From Garcia nutans (Eukaryota > Streptophyta > Magnoliopsida > Malpighiales > Euphorbiaceae), in assembly GCA_947685225.1 (NCBI GenBank), contig CANTUV010000026.1, positions 56,009,501 through 56,073,500 on the forward strand: a stretch of DNA of 64,000 bases, in the 5' to 3' direction. Under the pieces are notes generated by a model that was given only the letters and a program-made list of their open reading frames with translations, was not told the DNA's origin and searched no databases. The position numbers were made by a program, and so were the translations under genes. Shown piece by piece: positions 24,201 through 35,292 of the stretch. Within the stretch, counting starts at the first letter, position 1; every line of letters begins with the position of its first letter.

Positions 24201-24359
24201 ATCCGAAGAGAGCACCTAACATATTCGTTACCTAAATAAAAAGGATTTTGGGAAGATCCCTTAAAGGCAAAAGCTTGACGAGCTCCTGCTCTCGCCAAAA
24301 TATCTACGCAAGCTTCTTCATATCTTCCTATCTTTTTGCTTTATAGATTAAAAATAAAG
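21238..24359. other. AUG7-XPT intergenic region (head to head)
   Basis: This 3.1-kb spacer separates the divergent AUG7 and XPT starts. It is extremely AT-rich with TATAATA-like low complexity from about 21640 to 22000. I recognise no gene. A GC-richer patch at about 22440-22560 is unassigned. The 5' UTR of XPT probably lies within 24180-24359. Confidence 0.5.
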
Positions 24360-25670
24360 ATGATTTCTTTGAATCTCACACTAGCCTCTCCTGTCAATTT
24401 CTCTAAATCCACCCACCACAAGTTTCCCATAAATGTTTCTTCTTCTCATCTCCTGAATCTAAATATTTTCAACAGCAATCAAGATCAAACTACTTTCTTT
24501 AATAAATTCACCTCTCAAATTGGTCCATTGGCCACTAAAGTCTCTAGCTTTGGCAAAATCGATGGCTATCCAGTTGGCCTTTCTTCAAGATTTACTTCTC
24601 ATATCTGTGATTCAAACAGAGTCCATGAGCACTCACCTGGGTTTTGCTCGAAACCCAGATCCTATGTCGCTAAAGCAGCAGCATCCGAATCTGAATCAAG
24701 CCCTGAAGGCGAAGCTAGTGTGGATTCAAAGCCTAAAGATAAAACTTTCCAACTTGCAGTTGTATTTGGTCTCTGGTACTTCCATAATATTGTTTTTAAT
24801 GTCTACAATAAAAAAGCATTGAACGTGTTTCCATATCCATGGTTTCTTGCTTCCTTCCAGCTTTTTGTTGGCTCTATTTGGATGTTCATTCTATGGTCAT
24901 TAAAGCTCCAACCGTGCCCCAAGATCTCAAAGTCATTTATTGTTGCTCTTCTTGGACCTGCATTGTTTCACACTATAGGTCACATATCGGCCTGTGTTTC
25001 ATTCTCTAAGGTGGCTGTTTCTTTCACTCATGTCATCAAATCTTCAGAGCCTGTTTTCTCTGTTGTATTCTCTTCAATTCTTGGTGATACCTATCCTATA
25101 AAAATCTGGCTCTCTATCCTCCCAATTGTTCTTGGTTGTTCACTTGCTGCCATCACGGAAGTGTCCTTCAATTTCCAAGGTTTGTGGGGTGCTTTGATTA
25201 GCAATGTTGGTTTTGTGTTTAGGAACATTTACTCAAAAAAGAGTTTGCAGAGCTTCAAGGAAGTTAATGGGCTTAACTTGTATGGTTGGATTAGTATAAT
25301 CTCATTAATTTATTTGTTTCCTGTTGCGGTTATTGTCGAAGGGTCTCAATGGGTTCAAGGATACCATCAGGCAATTGCAGCTCTTGGCAAATCATCAACA
25401 TTTTATTTGTGGGTGTTGCTATCTGGAATCTTTTATCATCTCTATAATCAATCTTCGTATCAGGCTCTTGATGACATTAGCCCTTTATCGTTCTCGGTTG
25501 GTAACACGATGAAGAGAGTGGTGGTGATTGTATCTACAGTCTTGGTGTTCAGGAATCCAGTTAGGCCTTTGAATGCTGTTGGATCAGCCATTGCAATATT
25601 GGGGACTTTCTTATACTCTCAGGCATCTGCTAAGAAACCCAACAAAACTGAAGGTGAAAAGAAGATTTAG
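24360..25670 (+). CDS. XPT: Plastid xylulose-5-phosphate/phosphate translocator
   Basis: This intronless gene encodes 436 residues from the ATG at 24360; an upstream in-frame TTG at 24336 is not a plausible start. XPT exchanges xylulose 5-phosphate or triose phosphate for phosphate across the inner chloroplast envelope, linking cytosolic and plastid pentose phosphate pathways. Residues 1 to about 125 are Ser-rich with few acidic residues, a transit peptide. The triose-phosphate/nucleotide-sugar translocator domain follows with eight to ten membrane segments. Diagnostic stretches include NKKALNVFPYPWFLASFQLF, GHISACVSFSKVAVSFTHVI, EVNGLNLYG, FYHLYNQSSYQALDDISPL and VGNTMKRVVVIVSTVLVF. These are closer to XPT than to the GPT or PPT subfamilies as I know them, and Arabidopsis XPT is also intronless. 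It is divergent from AUG7, conserving a two-gene block. Confidence 0.93.
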   Translation: MISLNLTLASPVNFSKSTHHKFPINVSSSHLLNLNIFNSNQDQTTFFNKFTSQIGPLATKVSSFGKIDGYPVGLSSRFTSHICDSNRVHEHSPGFCSKPRSYVAKAAASESESSPEGEASVDSKPKDKTFQLAVVFGLWYFHNIVFNVYNKKALNVFPYPWFLASFQLFVGSIWMFILWSLKLQPCPKISKSFIVALLGPALFHTIGHISACVSFSKVAVSFTHVIKSSEPVFSVVFSSILGDTYPIKIWLSILPIVLGCSLAAITEVSFNFQGLWGALISNVGFVFRNIYSKKSLQSFKEVNGLNLYGWISIISLIYLFPVAVIVEGSQWVQGYHQAIAALGKSSTFYLWVLLSGIFYHLYNQSSYQALDDISPLSFSVGNTMKRVVVIVSTVLVFRNPVRPLNAVGSAIAILGTFLYSQASAKKPNKTEGEKKI

Positions 25671-26860
25671 ATGGATTTTGATGTTCCATTTATAGTTCCT
25701 GATTAGTTTTAGGATTCACAACATTTACATTTCTACTTTGTTAACTTTTCCACAGTTGGTCGTATTTCATTGCTATCTTAATTTCATAATCCTCGCTGCT
25801 AATTTCTATTTTTTTCATGATGTTGTAGTTTTGTGTCGTTCATTTGTTTTCATTTTAATCAATATGCCTTGCATGCTTGCTTGAGATTGAGAGGGTACTC
25901 AAGACAATTATTGAGGGGTTTACAGTTTACTGTTTATAAGCTGCTTATGTTACTGGTAATTTGACTAGAATACTGATAGTCACCCTTTTAAGTGGTTACC
26001 ATAAAATGTGTTTTTTTGTTATTCTGGTCTGTATAGGCTTCATATGTTGATGGAAAGGCATTGAATTTAGCTTCTTTTAGCTTCAACTAAAGTTTGATCT
26101 GGTAACTATATCAGCAAGGTTTTTCAAATCCTGAACTTCTTGACAATGAACATATCGAACATACTAATTTTTTGACGATGAAATAATTCATTAGAAGTGG
26201 CTAAATTGTTTGATCACATGTCCCTTTCTGTTTTTTCCTGTCTAGTCTAATGTTAACTTCCTTTCCAACTGAATATTTTTTGAGATGATGTACACATTAT
26301 GCTATAAAATAAACAAATGGCATTGGCTAGCCTGATTGTATTAATATGAGTTCTACTTCCTATTGAGATTGAATGGGAATACAACTCAAGCTTAAGAGTT
26401 TTTTTCGTTGCAGCTGATTGGTGTTTTTGGTGTTGACGCAAGTAGTTTTCTTAATTGAAAAAATATGGATCTTTTGGCTATTGGGCTACTTATCAATATC
26501 CATGGTTTCCATGTTCAGTTGCAAGTAACCGTTGACCAGTATTACTTTCCTTCCTGATGCCTTTACCTCGTGTGTGATAATAGTATAGTAATTTAGAGTC
26601 AGATTATAGAAGAAATCTGAAGTTTATTGTTTATTGAAATCACTAATCAATGCATGCGTTCTATACATGTATAAATAATCAATATAGTACAGTACATGTA
26701 GACTCCTATACAATCTAACCTTCCTTATCAGACATACAAGATAAGTTTTTATCTTTATCTCCTAATGTTTAGATACCATATGCTGTGAAGCAAAATCTAT
26801 GAACACCTGAAATTAGTGGTTCAGTGCTTTCCTAAGATAAAGCAGCACTAAAATAGGAAG
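25671..26860. other. XPT 3' flank and spacer
   Basis: The 3' UTR of XPT followed by non-coding DNA. No gene or repeat family was recognised. Confidence 0.5.
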
Positions 26861-27115
26861 TAGGGATGAGTATAGGTTGAGTTGGTCGGGTTTTAGTAGT
26901 TGGGTTGGCCGATTACTATTAATCGGTCGAAAAAATTTATTTTTAAAAAATCGACTATTATTAGTCAGTCAAGTCGATTTTATCATATTTAATCAATTTT
27001 ATTAGTAGATGTATAAGCCGAAATTGATCAATACAATTAATTTATACCAACATAATCAATCAAGTTGATCCTATTGGCGGTTGGGTGGTTATTTTCAGAT
27101 TTTTTGCTCATCCCA
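26861..27115. mobile_element. Possible short hAT-like MITE
   Basis: Ends read TAGGGATGAG on the left and, in complement, TGGGATGAG on the right, with GTCGG/CCGAC-type motifs inside. The flanks (ATAGGAAG and CGCGGGAAG) share only GGAAG, so the target duplication is unconvincing. No coding content. Confidence 0.35.
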
Positions 27116-27171
27116 CGCGGGAAGAAATAAGATTCAAGCAAATTTTTAAGAAATTTATTATTTGCTGGCCA

Positions 27172-27632
27172 TAGGGGTGGACAAAAAAATCGTGAAAACC
27201 GAACCGACCTAGAAATCGATCGAAAACCGACTGAAAAATCGGTTAACCGACTGGTCGGTTCGGTGTTCGGTTCTAAATTACATCAAACCGAAAATGTTCG
27301 GTCGGCCAGCGGTTTCATTGCTCAGAAAACCGAACCGACCGAAAACCGCTCCTCTTCTATTTCATGCGCATTTCGTTTTGTTTGGATTTGAATTGAACAA
27401 TTTCATTGTTTCAAAACCGACCGAATTTTTTCACAGCAGAATAAATCAGGTTCAATATTTTTTGGTCTAAACCGAAATCGAACTGAACCGACCGAATTTT
27501 TTCGGTTCGGTTTTTTCGCGGTTTCTAATTTTGTTCGGTCGGTTTTCAATTACTAATATCAATGATCGGTTTTTGGTCGATTTAGTCTGATCGATTCGGT
27601 TCGGCCAACCGAACCGAGTTTATCCACCCTTA
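27172..27632. mobile_element. hAT-like MITE, 461 bp
   Basis: Terminal inverted repeats are TAGGGGTGGACAAA and, from the right end, TAAGGGTGGATAAA. The flanks are an 8-base duplication with one mismatch, GCTGGCCA (27164-27171) and GCTCGCCA (27633-27640). The interior is packed with CGGTT/AACCG motifs in both orientations, as in hAT subterminal regions. Its first eight bases, TAGGGGTG, equal those of the full hAT element in AUG7 intron 2. The element ends about 0.3 kb before the PP2-like gene. Confidence 0.85.
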
Positions 27633-27879
27633 GCTCGCCAGGCTTGGATTTGCTCAATTTCATTTGATTTTTGTTGGCCTCACACTAGCAACAGGATAAT
27701 TGCCACCTACCCTTATCAGCATCTTTTTGGAATGAGTCATAATTCTTTTTCTGCTATTTTAAGCAGCAACCAAGAACTTGTCAGTGCCCATCAGATGGAA
27801 CGGGCACAAATATGACGGCTTCTAACGCGGTATCGTGTAAAAGACTTCAGTTTGACGATGTATCCAACGGAACTCCAAA

Positions 27880-27886
27880 TATATAG
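27880..27886 (+). promoter_or_regulatory. Candidate TATA box of the PP2-like gene
   Basis: TATATAG lies 71 bases before the first plausible ATG of the PP2-like gene. The position is suitable, but there is no other support. Confidence 0.35.
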
Positions 27887-27956
27887 ATGTATACGAGTGC
27901 GCTAGGATAGGTCGGAGGAAGTGCAAAGAAGATATTAAGGTTGCAAGAGAAAATTA

Positions 27957-28750
27957 ATGTCCATGAAGTTCAAGAAGACAGCACCAGAAGTAAACTCCCA
28001 AGTCTACCTTGAGAACAATACAAAGGTCTCTCTATATTGAGATTAAAATTTAGAGTTATATGTTGCTGGTGATCTGATTATTTCCTTTTCTTGTGCAGAA
28101 GAAATGGGTTGACAACTCTGGTCATAATTGCTTCATGTTGTTTGCGAGATCGCTTTTTATAACTTGGGGTGGCATCGAGAATTGGGATTGGAATTGTTTC
28201 AAGGAAACTGAGTAATCAATTTTCCTTTTAATTATTGTTAACTTATGATTTTCCGTTTCTTTGCCGTTAATTGAATAATTTTAAAAAGAGATCCTCTCCG
28301 AATTGAAATCATAATCTCTTATATAATTAGAATTTAGGCTATTTTGTTTAACTATATCATTTCATTTCCATTTGAGTTTGCAGAGATGACAATGTCGAAG
28401 TAGCCAAACTAAGACGTGTTTGTTGGCTGGATGTGAGAGGAAAAATAAGTATATCAGAGCTGTCACCGGGAGTTGAGTATGAAGTTGTTTATGAAGTGAA
28501 ATTGAGTAATGGAGCATCGGGTTGGGAACTTCCAATAACCCTGAGAATATCTCTTCCAAATGGAGAAATCCGCCAACGACAAGTCGCTCTGCTTGAGAAG
28601 CCAAGAGGAAAATGGATACAACTCAATGTTGGCAACTTCTTGACAAAGGAGGGAGACTCGGGAGAAGTCTGCTTTGATATTATGGAACATGGAGGACATT
28701 GGAAGATTGGACTTATTATTAAAGGTGCAATTATTAGGCCAAAACATTAA
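27957..28750 (+). CDS. PP2-A-like phloem lectin-domain protein
   Basis: Three exons: 27957-28025, 28099-28211 and 28384-28750. GT-AG sites and phases match at both introns (73 and 172 bases), giving 182 residues. The PP2 domain covers most of the protein. Recognisable blocks are KKWVDNSGHNCFMLFARSL and ITWGGIENWDWNCF (exon 2), then RRVCWLDVRGKISISELSPG, PRGKWIQLNVGNFL and the C-terminal HWKIGLIIKGAIIRPKH (exon 3). PP2 proteins are phloem-associated lectins; the A subfamily lacks the F-box, as here. The start is the first of two close ATGs (ATG TCC ATG), and an additional upstream exon cannot be excluded. The small size resembles PP2-A9/A10-type members. Confidence 0.87.
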
Positions 28751-29156
28751 TTCAGTCCTCAGATATGAACAATTATCAAAATTTTATGTATGTAAGCTCT
28801 GCTTGTTCTTCTTGTATTATTTTCAATTTCAGGCTTAATTATTTGAAGAAATTCATTATTTACAATTTTATTACTAAACTTATAATTAGATTAATTAGAT
28901 TTTAATGAGAGTTGAAATTAAACAACCTCACATCCTCCCAAGTCAAACACTAAAAAAAAGAAAATTTTATAAAAAATTTAATTTATTAAAATTTTAAATT
29001 AAAATTATCTATTTTAATCCGTTTAAACCGATGTAATTAGTTAAGGTGATTGAAATAATGGTAAAATCGATTGGGTTTGGCTTATTTTTCTCATTCCTAT
29101 TTAATAGTGAGTCGGTGATCAAGGTTATCATCACTTGAGCGTCACTCTCGATTGAT
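28751..29156. other. PP2 3' flank, no gene seen
   Basis: Probable 3' UTR followed by AT-rich DNA. Confidence 0.45.
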
Positions 29157-29228
29157 GATGGCATAAGTTTTGCCGTTGATGTGATTTCGAATGACGGCAT
29201 AAGTTTTGCCGCTGGTGTGATTTCGGCA
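29157..29228. repeat. Two-copy 36-bp tandem repeat
   Basis: Units at 29157-29192 and 29193-29228 share GGCATAAGTTTTGCCG and GTGATTTCG with a handful of substitutions. It lies just left of the Tourist-like MITE. Confidence 0.8.
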
Positions 29229-29272
29229 AAAACATCGAAGACGTTTCACTCTCCCTTCTCTCTGTCTTTTTA

Positions 29273-29682
29273 GGTCTTGTTTGGTTTAGCGGTTCCATGC
29301 AGCTGGTAGCTGTTGCTGATAGCTGGTAGCTGGTAGCTGTTGCGGATAGCTGTTAGCTGATGAATAATGAGCGTTTGATAAAAATATAGTAAGCTGTTGT
29401 TGTTATTGTGTAAAATGACTAATAAGAGTATAATTTTAAATAAACTCAAATTGTTATTGTGTATTAATATTATCTAATAATTCAGGGTTAATATTGTCAA
29501 ATAAAAAAACTATCAGCAGCTGTTTAGAAAAAGCTAGGAGAATGAGCTTTTTCAAACAGTTGCTGTTTGAGCCTTCAAACAGCTAACAGCTGCTGATAAA
29601 AAAGTTAACCAAACACCTATTCTTTAGCTGATTGACTTAAAACAGCTATCAGCTGCCTCAATCAGCTAAACCAAACACCCCC
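29273..29682. mobile_element. Tourist/Harbinger-type MITE, 410 bp
   Basis: The left end reads GGTCTTGTTTGGTTTAGC and the right end, in complement, GGGGGTGTTTGGTTTAGC. The element is flanked by TTA on both sides (29270-29272 and 29683-29685), the 3-base duplication of PIF/Harbinger elements. The interior carries repeated CAGCTGGTAGCTGTTGC-like units near the left end and complementary AGCAGCTGTT-type units toward the right. No coding capacity. Confidence 0.85.
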
Positions 29683-29685
29683 TTA

Positions 29686-30760
29686 ATACTCTTTTTTTCC
29701 TATTTGACAATCTAGAAACAAATACTCTTGAATATCTTTGGCTATTTCTTTTCCAAGTAAAATTTTAAGGTTTGTTACTATTTAAGGATGATTAATGAGA
29801 AAGACAATAAATTTATGATTTTATTTTGTTGAATCTATTGTTCGTCTATTTTTTTTTATTTTTTTTTAAATTAATTAATGATTGGTGAGAGATAATAAAA
29901 CGACAAGAAATTCATGGTTGCTGTTGTAATATAGGTAATTTTCCATAATCTTTGTGACTTCGTTTGGTCTTTCTTTTCTTTCAAGTGCACTTTAGCTCTT
30001 CGTTAGCTCTTCATTTATTTAGATTTTTGTTTTGTAACGAGAACTTGATTATTGAAGTGAAATATCTTGGGCAGAAGGAGAATATTATTGATGTTTATTA
30101 TTTTTTTTTATAAACCAATGAAAATACGACAAGTGAAAAAAAAAAGTAGGACATAGACACAAAAGTTAATGCGGAAATATATTTCTTTATGATAAGGATT
30201 TATTTCACCCTATTTTAATAGAAAAATGAATTTATTGAAAAAAAAAAGTTGGTTTAAATTACTTTTTCTTAATTAGTTTTGAGTTATATATATATATATT
30301 TTATTATAATATTTTTGATAGATTATTAAAAAAATGATTAGTGAGAATATTTTTTTTATAGAAATATATTATTAAAAAGATTATATTATCATATTTAAAA
30401 TATGTAATAAAATATTACAAATATAAATTAAAACAATATTAATTTATTTATTTATAATTTTATTTTATTTAAAAAATTTTAATAATATATAAATTATTTT
30501 TTAATTGAATCATGTGTAAAATTAAATAAATAAAATATGAGTATAATTATTTTTTAATATAAAATTTTTTAATCTTTTTTCTGATGAAATAATTTTTTAT
30601 TATCTTTATTTAAAATATTTTAACAATTAATTAATAAAATTTAATAAAATAAATATTTTATTTTATATAAATTATTTATAAATAAATATATTATTATTTG
30701 TAAAATACTTTTTAAAAATTACGATGTAACTAAACATATTATTATTATTATTAAGAAATC
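29686..30760. other. AT-rich spacer, no gene seen
   Basis: Strongly AT-rich with many poly-T and TTATTAT runs, especially after 30240. No gene or transposon end was recognised. Confidence 0.5.
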
Positions 30761-30991
30761 TTAAATAAGTGAATCACTTCCAATGTCAACAATGATTTTG
30801 GCAGTGTAATGACAGCGCAAGAGGCGGTTAATGATGGCAAACCCAAGAAAGGAAACACCACAAGTTACACAAACAAGCTTCTCTCCACCACCATTGAGGA
30901 CGTCAACGTCCATCTCTACCGATGAAAGTCGTGACCCATTAAATTCATCAGCGTCTTTTCTTCGACTGAGAGTTGCACATTCTACTAACAT
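30761..30991 (-). pseudogene. Truncated first exon of a cinnamoyl-CoA-reductase-like gene
   Basis: The minus-strand frame from ATG at 30991 encodes 76 residues. LVCVTCGVSFLGFAIINRLL within it is the Rossmann beta-alpha-beta entry of the extended short-chain dehydrogenase superfamily (normally V-T-G-G/S-x-x-x-x-G). It is followed by a strand ending KIIVDIG that leads into the cofactor-binding acidic residue. The motif glycine is changed to Cys in VTC-G. The frame ends abruptly after VDIGSDSLI, and no continuation was found in the AT-rich DNA beyond. This therefore looks like a first-exon remnant rather than a functional gene. A polypurine/poly-A-like stretch (31021-31080) precedes it and borders a LINE. 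Confidence 0.6.
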
Positions 30992-31079
30992 GCGCATTCT
31001 TCCCTTTCCATCACCCTTTCTCCTTTTTTTTTTTGGTGGAAACAAGCAAGAAAAACAACAAAAACAGAGAGACAAAAAA

Positions 31080-32580
31080 TAACACCGTGACACCGCAGGG
31101 ATACTCCAATGCCAACCCAGTAAGAAAATTTGCACATCTATTACTCCCTCTATAGACATGTCTGATTTCAACACTCCAACTGCAATCCAATAAAACTCTA
31201 ATAGCAAGAATAGTACTTCTAGCTTGTCCTCTTTTTTTTTTTTGAGTCAGTAAAGATACTATTAACAACCTCTTGGTTATATGATTCTACAATCTACTCA
31301 ATACCTAGATTTTTTTAATAGATGAAGGCCTGAGAGAATACCCCAGTGTTCAGCAATAAAAGAATTCCCTCTACCCACATTTTGCTCAAAAGATGAGATC
31401 AAATCTCCCTTATAGTCTCTAATAAGCCCTTATAAACCTACAAATTGCACAGGGCCTTTTTGTCGAGCTATCAGAGTTCAGTTTACTCCATCCCACTCTA
31501 GATTTATCCCATCCAATCAAAACTTCATGTTTTCTATGCCCTGGATTAAGAGCATTCAAATTCCTCCGAACTGAAACTATATCATATACTTGGATTCGAA
31601 TGAATCTAATGGCATTTAAGGGAACCTGATCAACCTGGCCAAAAATTTGGAAATTCCTTCATTTCCAAAGGTGCAAAATAGTTGCTGAAAAATAACCAGC
31701 CAATGAAGATTCAGTAGGACAATCTCTTTAAAGTTCAGATTTCAACTAAACCACTCCTTCCCTTGCTCAGAGAAAAAAATCATCTTTAAATTTATCTGAA
31801 ACAGTCCCTTCCTAGGTTTTTTTGTTCCTTCGAGCTATGCTCTTCTACATCTTAGATCTTTTCGTTCCTTCATCTGACTTATATTCTTCATATAACCTTC
31901 AAACCGAATTACTCCATAAAATTAGAGTCGATACTTCTAAATATTAAGGATAACGTAGGAGATATTTTTTTTTTAGAAAATTTTTAGAATTATCATTGTT
32001 TAGCTTTTAATTAGTCTCTAATGATCAAATAAAATGTGAATAACTTATCCTTCTCTTTTTAGAACAAGAGATGTTTCTGATTCCGTTGATGCTTAAAATA
32101 ATTTTGTATTCTTCATATTATTATATTTATAGAGTCAATATTTTTTTACGAGGAACTACTGAATTCAATCACGTGCTACCTCTAAACATACAATCCTAAA
32201 TGGCATGTGTTATGGTCTCCACACCTAAATTACAACTTGTGCACACTTCTTCTTGAGATAGATGTCTTCTAACACGCTCCAAATTAGTAAGAACCTTACC
32301 TTTAACACAACCAACAAAAAACTTTCATTCTCTATGGGATATTCAACTTCCAAATTTTCTTGTACACGGTCTCTTCAGCCATGCCTGCATTACCCATCAG
32401 GTGCATATAAGCTAATTCAGTGGAAAAGAACCATACTAAGCTCCCCCTCCTGGTTCTGCAAATCTAGGACATCGCCTTTCTTTAAGACCAGATGGCTTGC
32501 AATGCCTAACAAAATATCTTCATCAATATAATCCTCCAGCAACTCCCAATTCTACTCCCCATTATCATTAACATGCTCAA
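31080..32580 (-). mobile_element. Decayed LINE remnant (3' part: zinc-binding RT and RNase H)
   Basis: On the minus strand the order is that of plant non-LTR reverse transcriptase ORF2. At about 32400-32230 there is an RT zinc-binding-type segment (IWKLNIP followed by MKVFCW). An RNase H region follows at 31440-31330 (LIRDYKGDLISSFEQNVG then FIAEHWGIL). It ends at about 31165-31085 with VEIRHVYRGSNRCANFLTGL, where families have HVYREANRCAD-x-LA. Many stops and frameshifts are present. The catalytic RT part is missing or unrecognisable, consistent with 5' truncation. No target duplication was identified. Confidence 0.75.
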
Positions 32581-35292
32581 CAACCTTCCAAGAACCAAGA
32601 GCTGGATGTGTTTAATTAATTGTGGAAAATCTCTCTCAACTAATTAATTGTTTAATTGCAATATCAACAGATATTAACGGAAAATTTTTGCTTTATTGGA
32701 GAATTCGTTCCACCAGAAATTTAAATAATTTGTTTTGCAAAAAATAACACTTTCTCTGCCTCAAAATAATAAAGACTTTTTTTATTTATCGCAAAATGTA
32801 GTTTTATTATTTTATTTAGATTATAATTATATTATAAATTATCCATTAAACCCTTATTTAAATATTTTATAATTAATAATATTATATTTAATTATTTATA
32901 TTTTTTAAATTATAATTATTTTGACCCAATTAATAGTTATTTTAATTTTTAATTTTATAATAATTAATAGTTATTTAATATACATTGAAGATAAAATGAA
33001 TAAATTATAAAAAAAAATTATTTATCAACTAAATAATATAATTTTTTTATTATATGTGAGATGAAAAATATCTTTATTATTTTAAAATAAAAAATATATA
33101 ATTGAGATAAAAAAAAAACTGCTAATTTATACCTATGTTAAAATTACTTTTTTTCAAAAATAATTACACTTATGCCGCTAAACTGAGAGTGTGTTTAAAA
33201 TGTTAAATAGCTATCTAATGTTTGTGAAAAAAAATGCGGGCTTATAGTGGGTGTGATATGCAAAATACAAAAAGTTAAGAGGTCAAGATATTCTTTTTCT
33301 TCAGCACTGTATTTAATGCCATCGGTTTCTTACTAGCAGCTAATAAAAGCAAAATAAGAATTCGCTTAATTTTAAAATTGTTTTAATTTATTTAAATATA
33401 ATTATACATAAATTTATTTTAAATTTATTTAATATTAATTAATTAATTAAATATATTTAATAAAAATTTAAAAATATTATAGAATTTAAATTATAAAATT
33501 ATATTTATCTTAATAAAATAATTACCAAAAAATATTTAATATTAATATAATTTAATTAAAATAATTTAATAAAATATAATTAAAATATATAATCAAATTA
33601 GATGATAGACACCCAATAAAAAAAATTCAAACTGATTACTCATAATAAAAATATATTAATTATAATTATTTTAAAAAATAATTATTAAATAAACTTTTTT
33701 TATTAACTAAAAAAATATTAATTTTAATATCTTTTATTATAATTTAATTTATAATAAAAAAAATTAGCCAAAAACAGAGATTATTCAACTACGGCTCCTT
33801 AAAAATGCATTTCTCAATCATAAAAACACTAAAAAAATCGAAACCAATCAGATATCCAAAATTATCCGATAAGTTACCAAGCCTGCTGGTTAGGCGTGCG
33901 GTATTTCCACTGAAATGGTGGTCGCTGGAGGGAGAGACTACATATTGTGGACCCAATCGAATCAATCAACCAGATAAAAGATAAGAAACACTCCTAATTG
34001 TTTTTTTTACCTCGCAATTTATTGGATGTTTTGATTTCTAGTTCTAATACAAGTAAAACGAATTTGAATTTTCTTTTCCTTTGCTGAACGCGTATATTTT
34101 GCTTCGTTAAAGTATCGTCTTTTATCTTCTATTTGATTGATTTAGTGTCGAACTGTCAGTTTCCCAGTGTTTTCTGGTGGAAATTAACGAATGGTTTTGA
34201 ATTATTCATCAATTTGAATGTTGATATCGACCAGATTCCTGCTACTTAAATCAACAAATCTATATATTTATCATGATAATAAAAATATTACCTTAACCTG
34301 GACATGTTTGAAGGCAAAACAGTGATTTATTTATTTTTTAGATTAATATATATAACAACTAATTATTAAATTTCTATATGTAAAAATAAATCGTAATAGT
34401 ATGTCATTTCCACGTATTTTTTTATATTTTATGTTCAAAATAATTATGAGAGTTGTTTAATGCTATTACATGAAATTTTGGCAATTTCAATTGTTTACTC
34501 TGTTTGTTCTTTCACTTGCATTTCCCATTATAATTCAAAACCTAGTAGGAAGTGCGTTGGTAACTTAATGAATATTGGAGAGAAAATAAAAATTAAGTGT
34601 TAATTAAAAAGAAAGAAAATTTCAAATTTGAATTTCAAATTCTAGATTTAGCTGCAGAAAATAAACTAAACAATTCAAATATGGATCTACTTTCTCCTAC
34701 TTTTATTGTGAGATAGTATATATTATTCATATTCATCCAAATAAATCAATATAAATTAAAGTCAAATCTAACACGGATTAGAAATTTAAAAAAAATGTAA
34801 ATTGCAAATAAACTCACTTTGGGTCTTAGTAACTTGTAGAACAAAGACCAATTGGTCTACTCCTTGGCTTATCATTGCTGCTTAATTTCATGACTTGACT
34901 TTGGGAAAAATAACACTTGAAAAAATAAGTAATTTAGCTCATTGGCTGTTTCCTACAACTTTCCTAAATATAGTATTTTCTATTACCGCGTGTATGACTT
35001 GGTTGTGGTTAGGGAAGACTGAGTTTAGGAAGGTAACTTCAAAGAAACTGAGCTCTTGACTTGTTGTTGATGCTTCTACAACTCATCTTTATAAAGAATG
35101 GATGAAAGCACATAGAAGCTCATAGCTCATCCTTAAATGTTTTGGACTTTGAGTGGAAGTGTAATAACATATTTGCTTTTTCTGTTATTTGTTGTATATT
35201 GGGGGGATAATTTCATTTGCATTCCTTCTTTCTTGGGTTCCATTAACTGCTTTTTCTTTGAGGGAGTTGTGAGAATTTCTTAAGAAGGCACT
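32581..35292. other. AT-rich spacer before the NLR pseudogene
   Basis: No gene was recognised. Most of 32750-33780 is AT-rich low-complexity sequence. A GC-richer patch at about 33880-33970 is unassigned. The last few hundred bases would be the promoter of the decayed NLR. Confidence 0.5.

Noticed and set aside
24336..24359. Eight extra N-terminal residues for XPT
   Set aside because: They would begin at TTG; the first ATG is at 24360 and starts a good transit peptide.
30831..31082. 83-codon plus-strand open frame
   Set aside because: It is antisense to the reductase-like exon and ends in a low-complexity poly-basic stretch.
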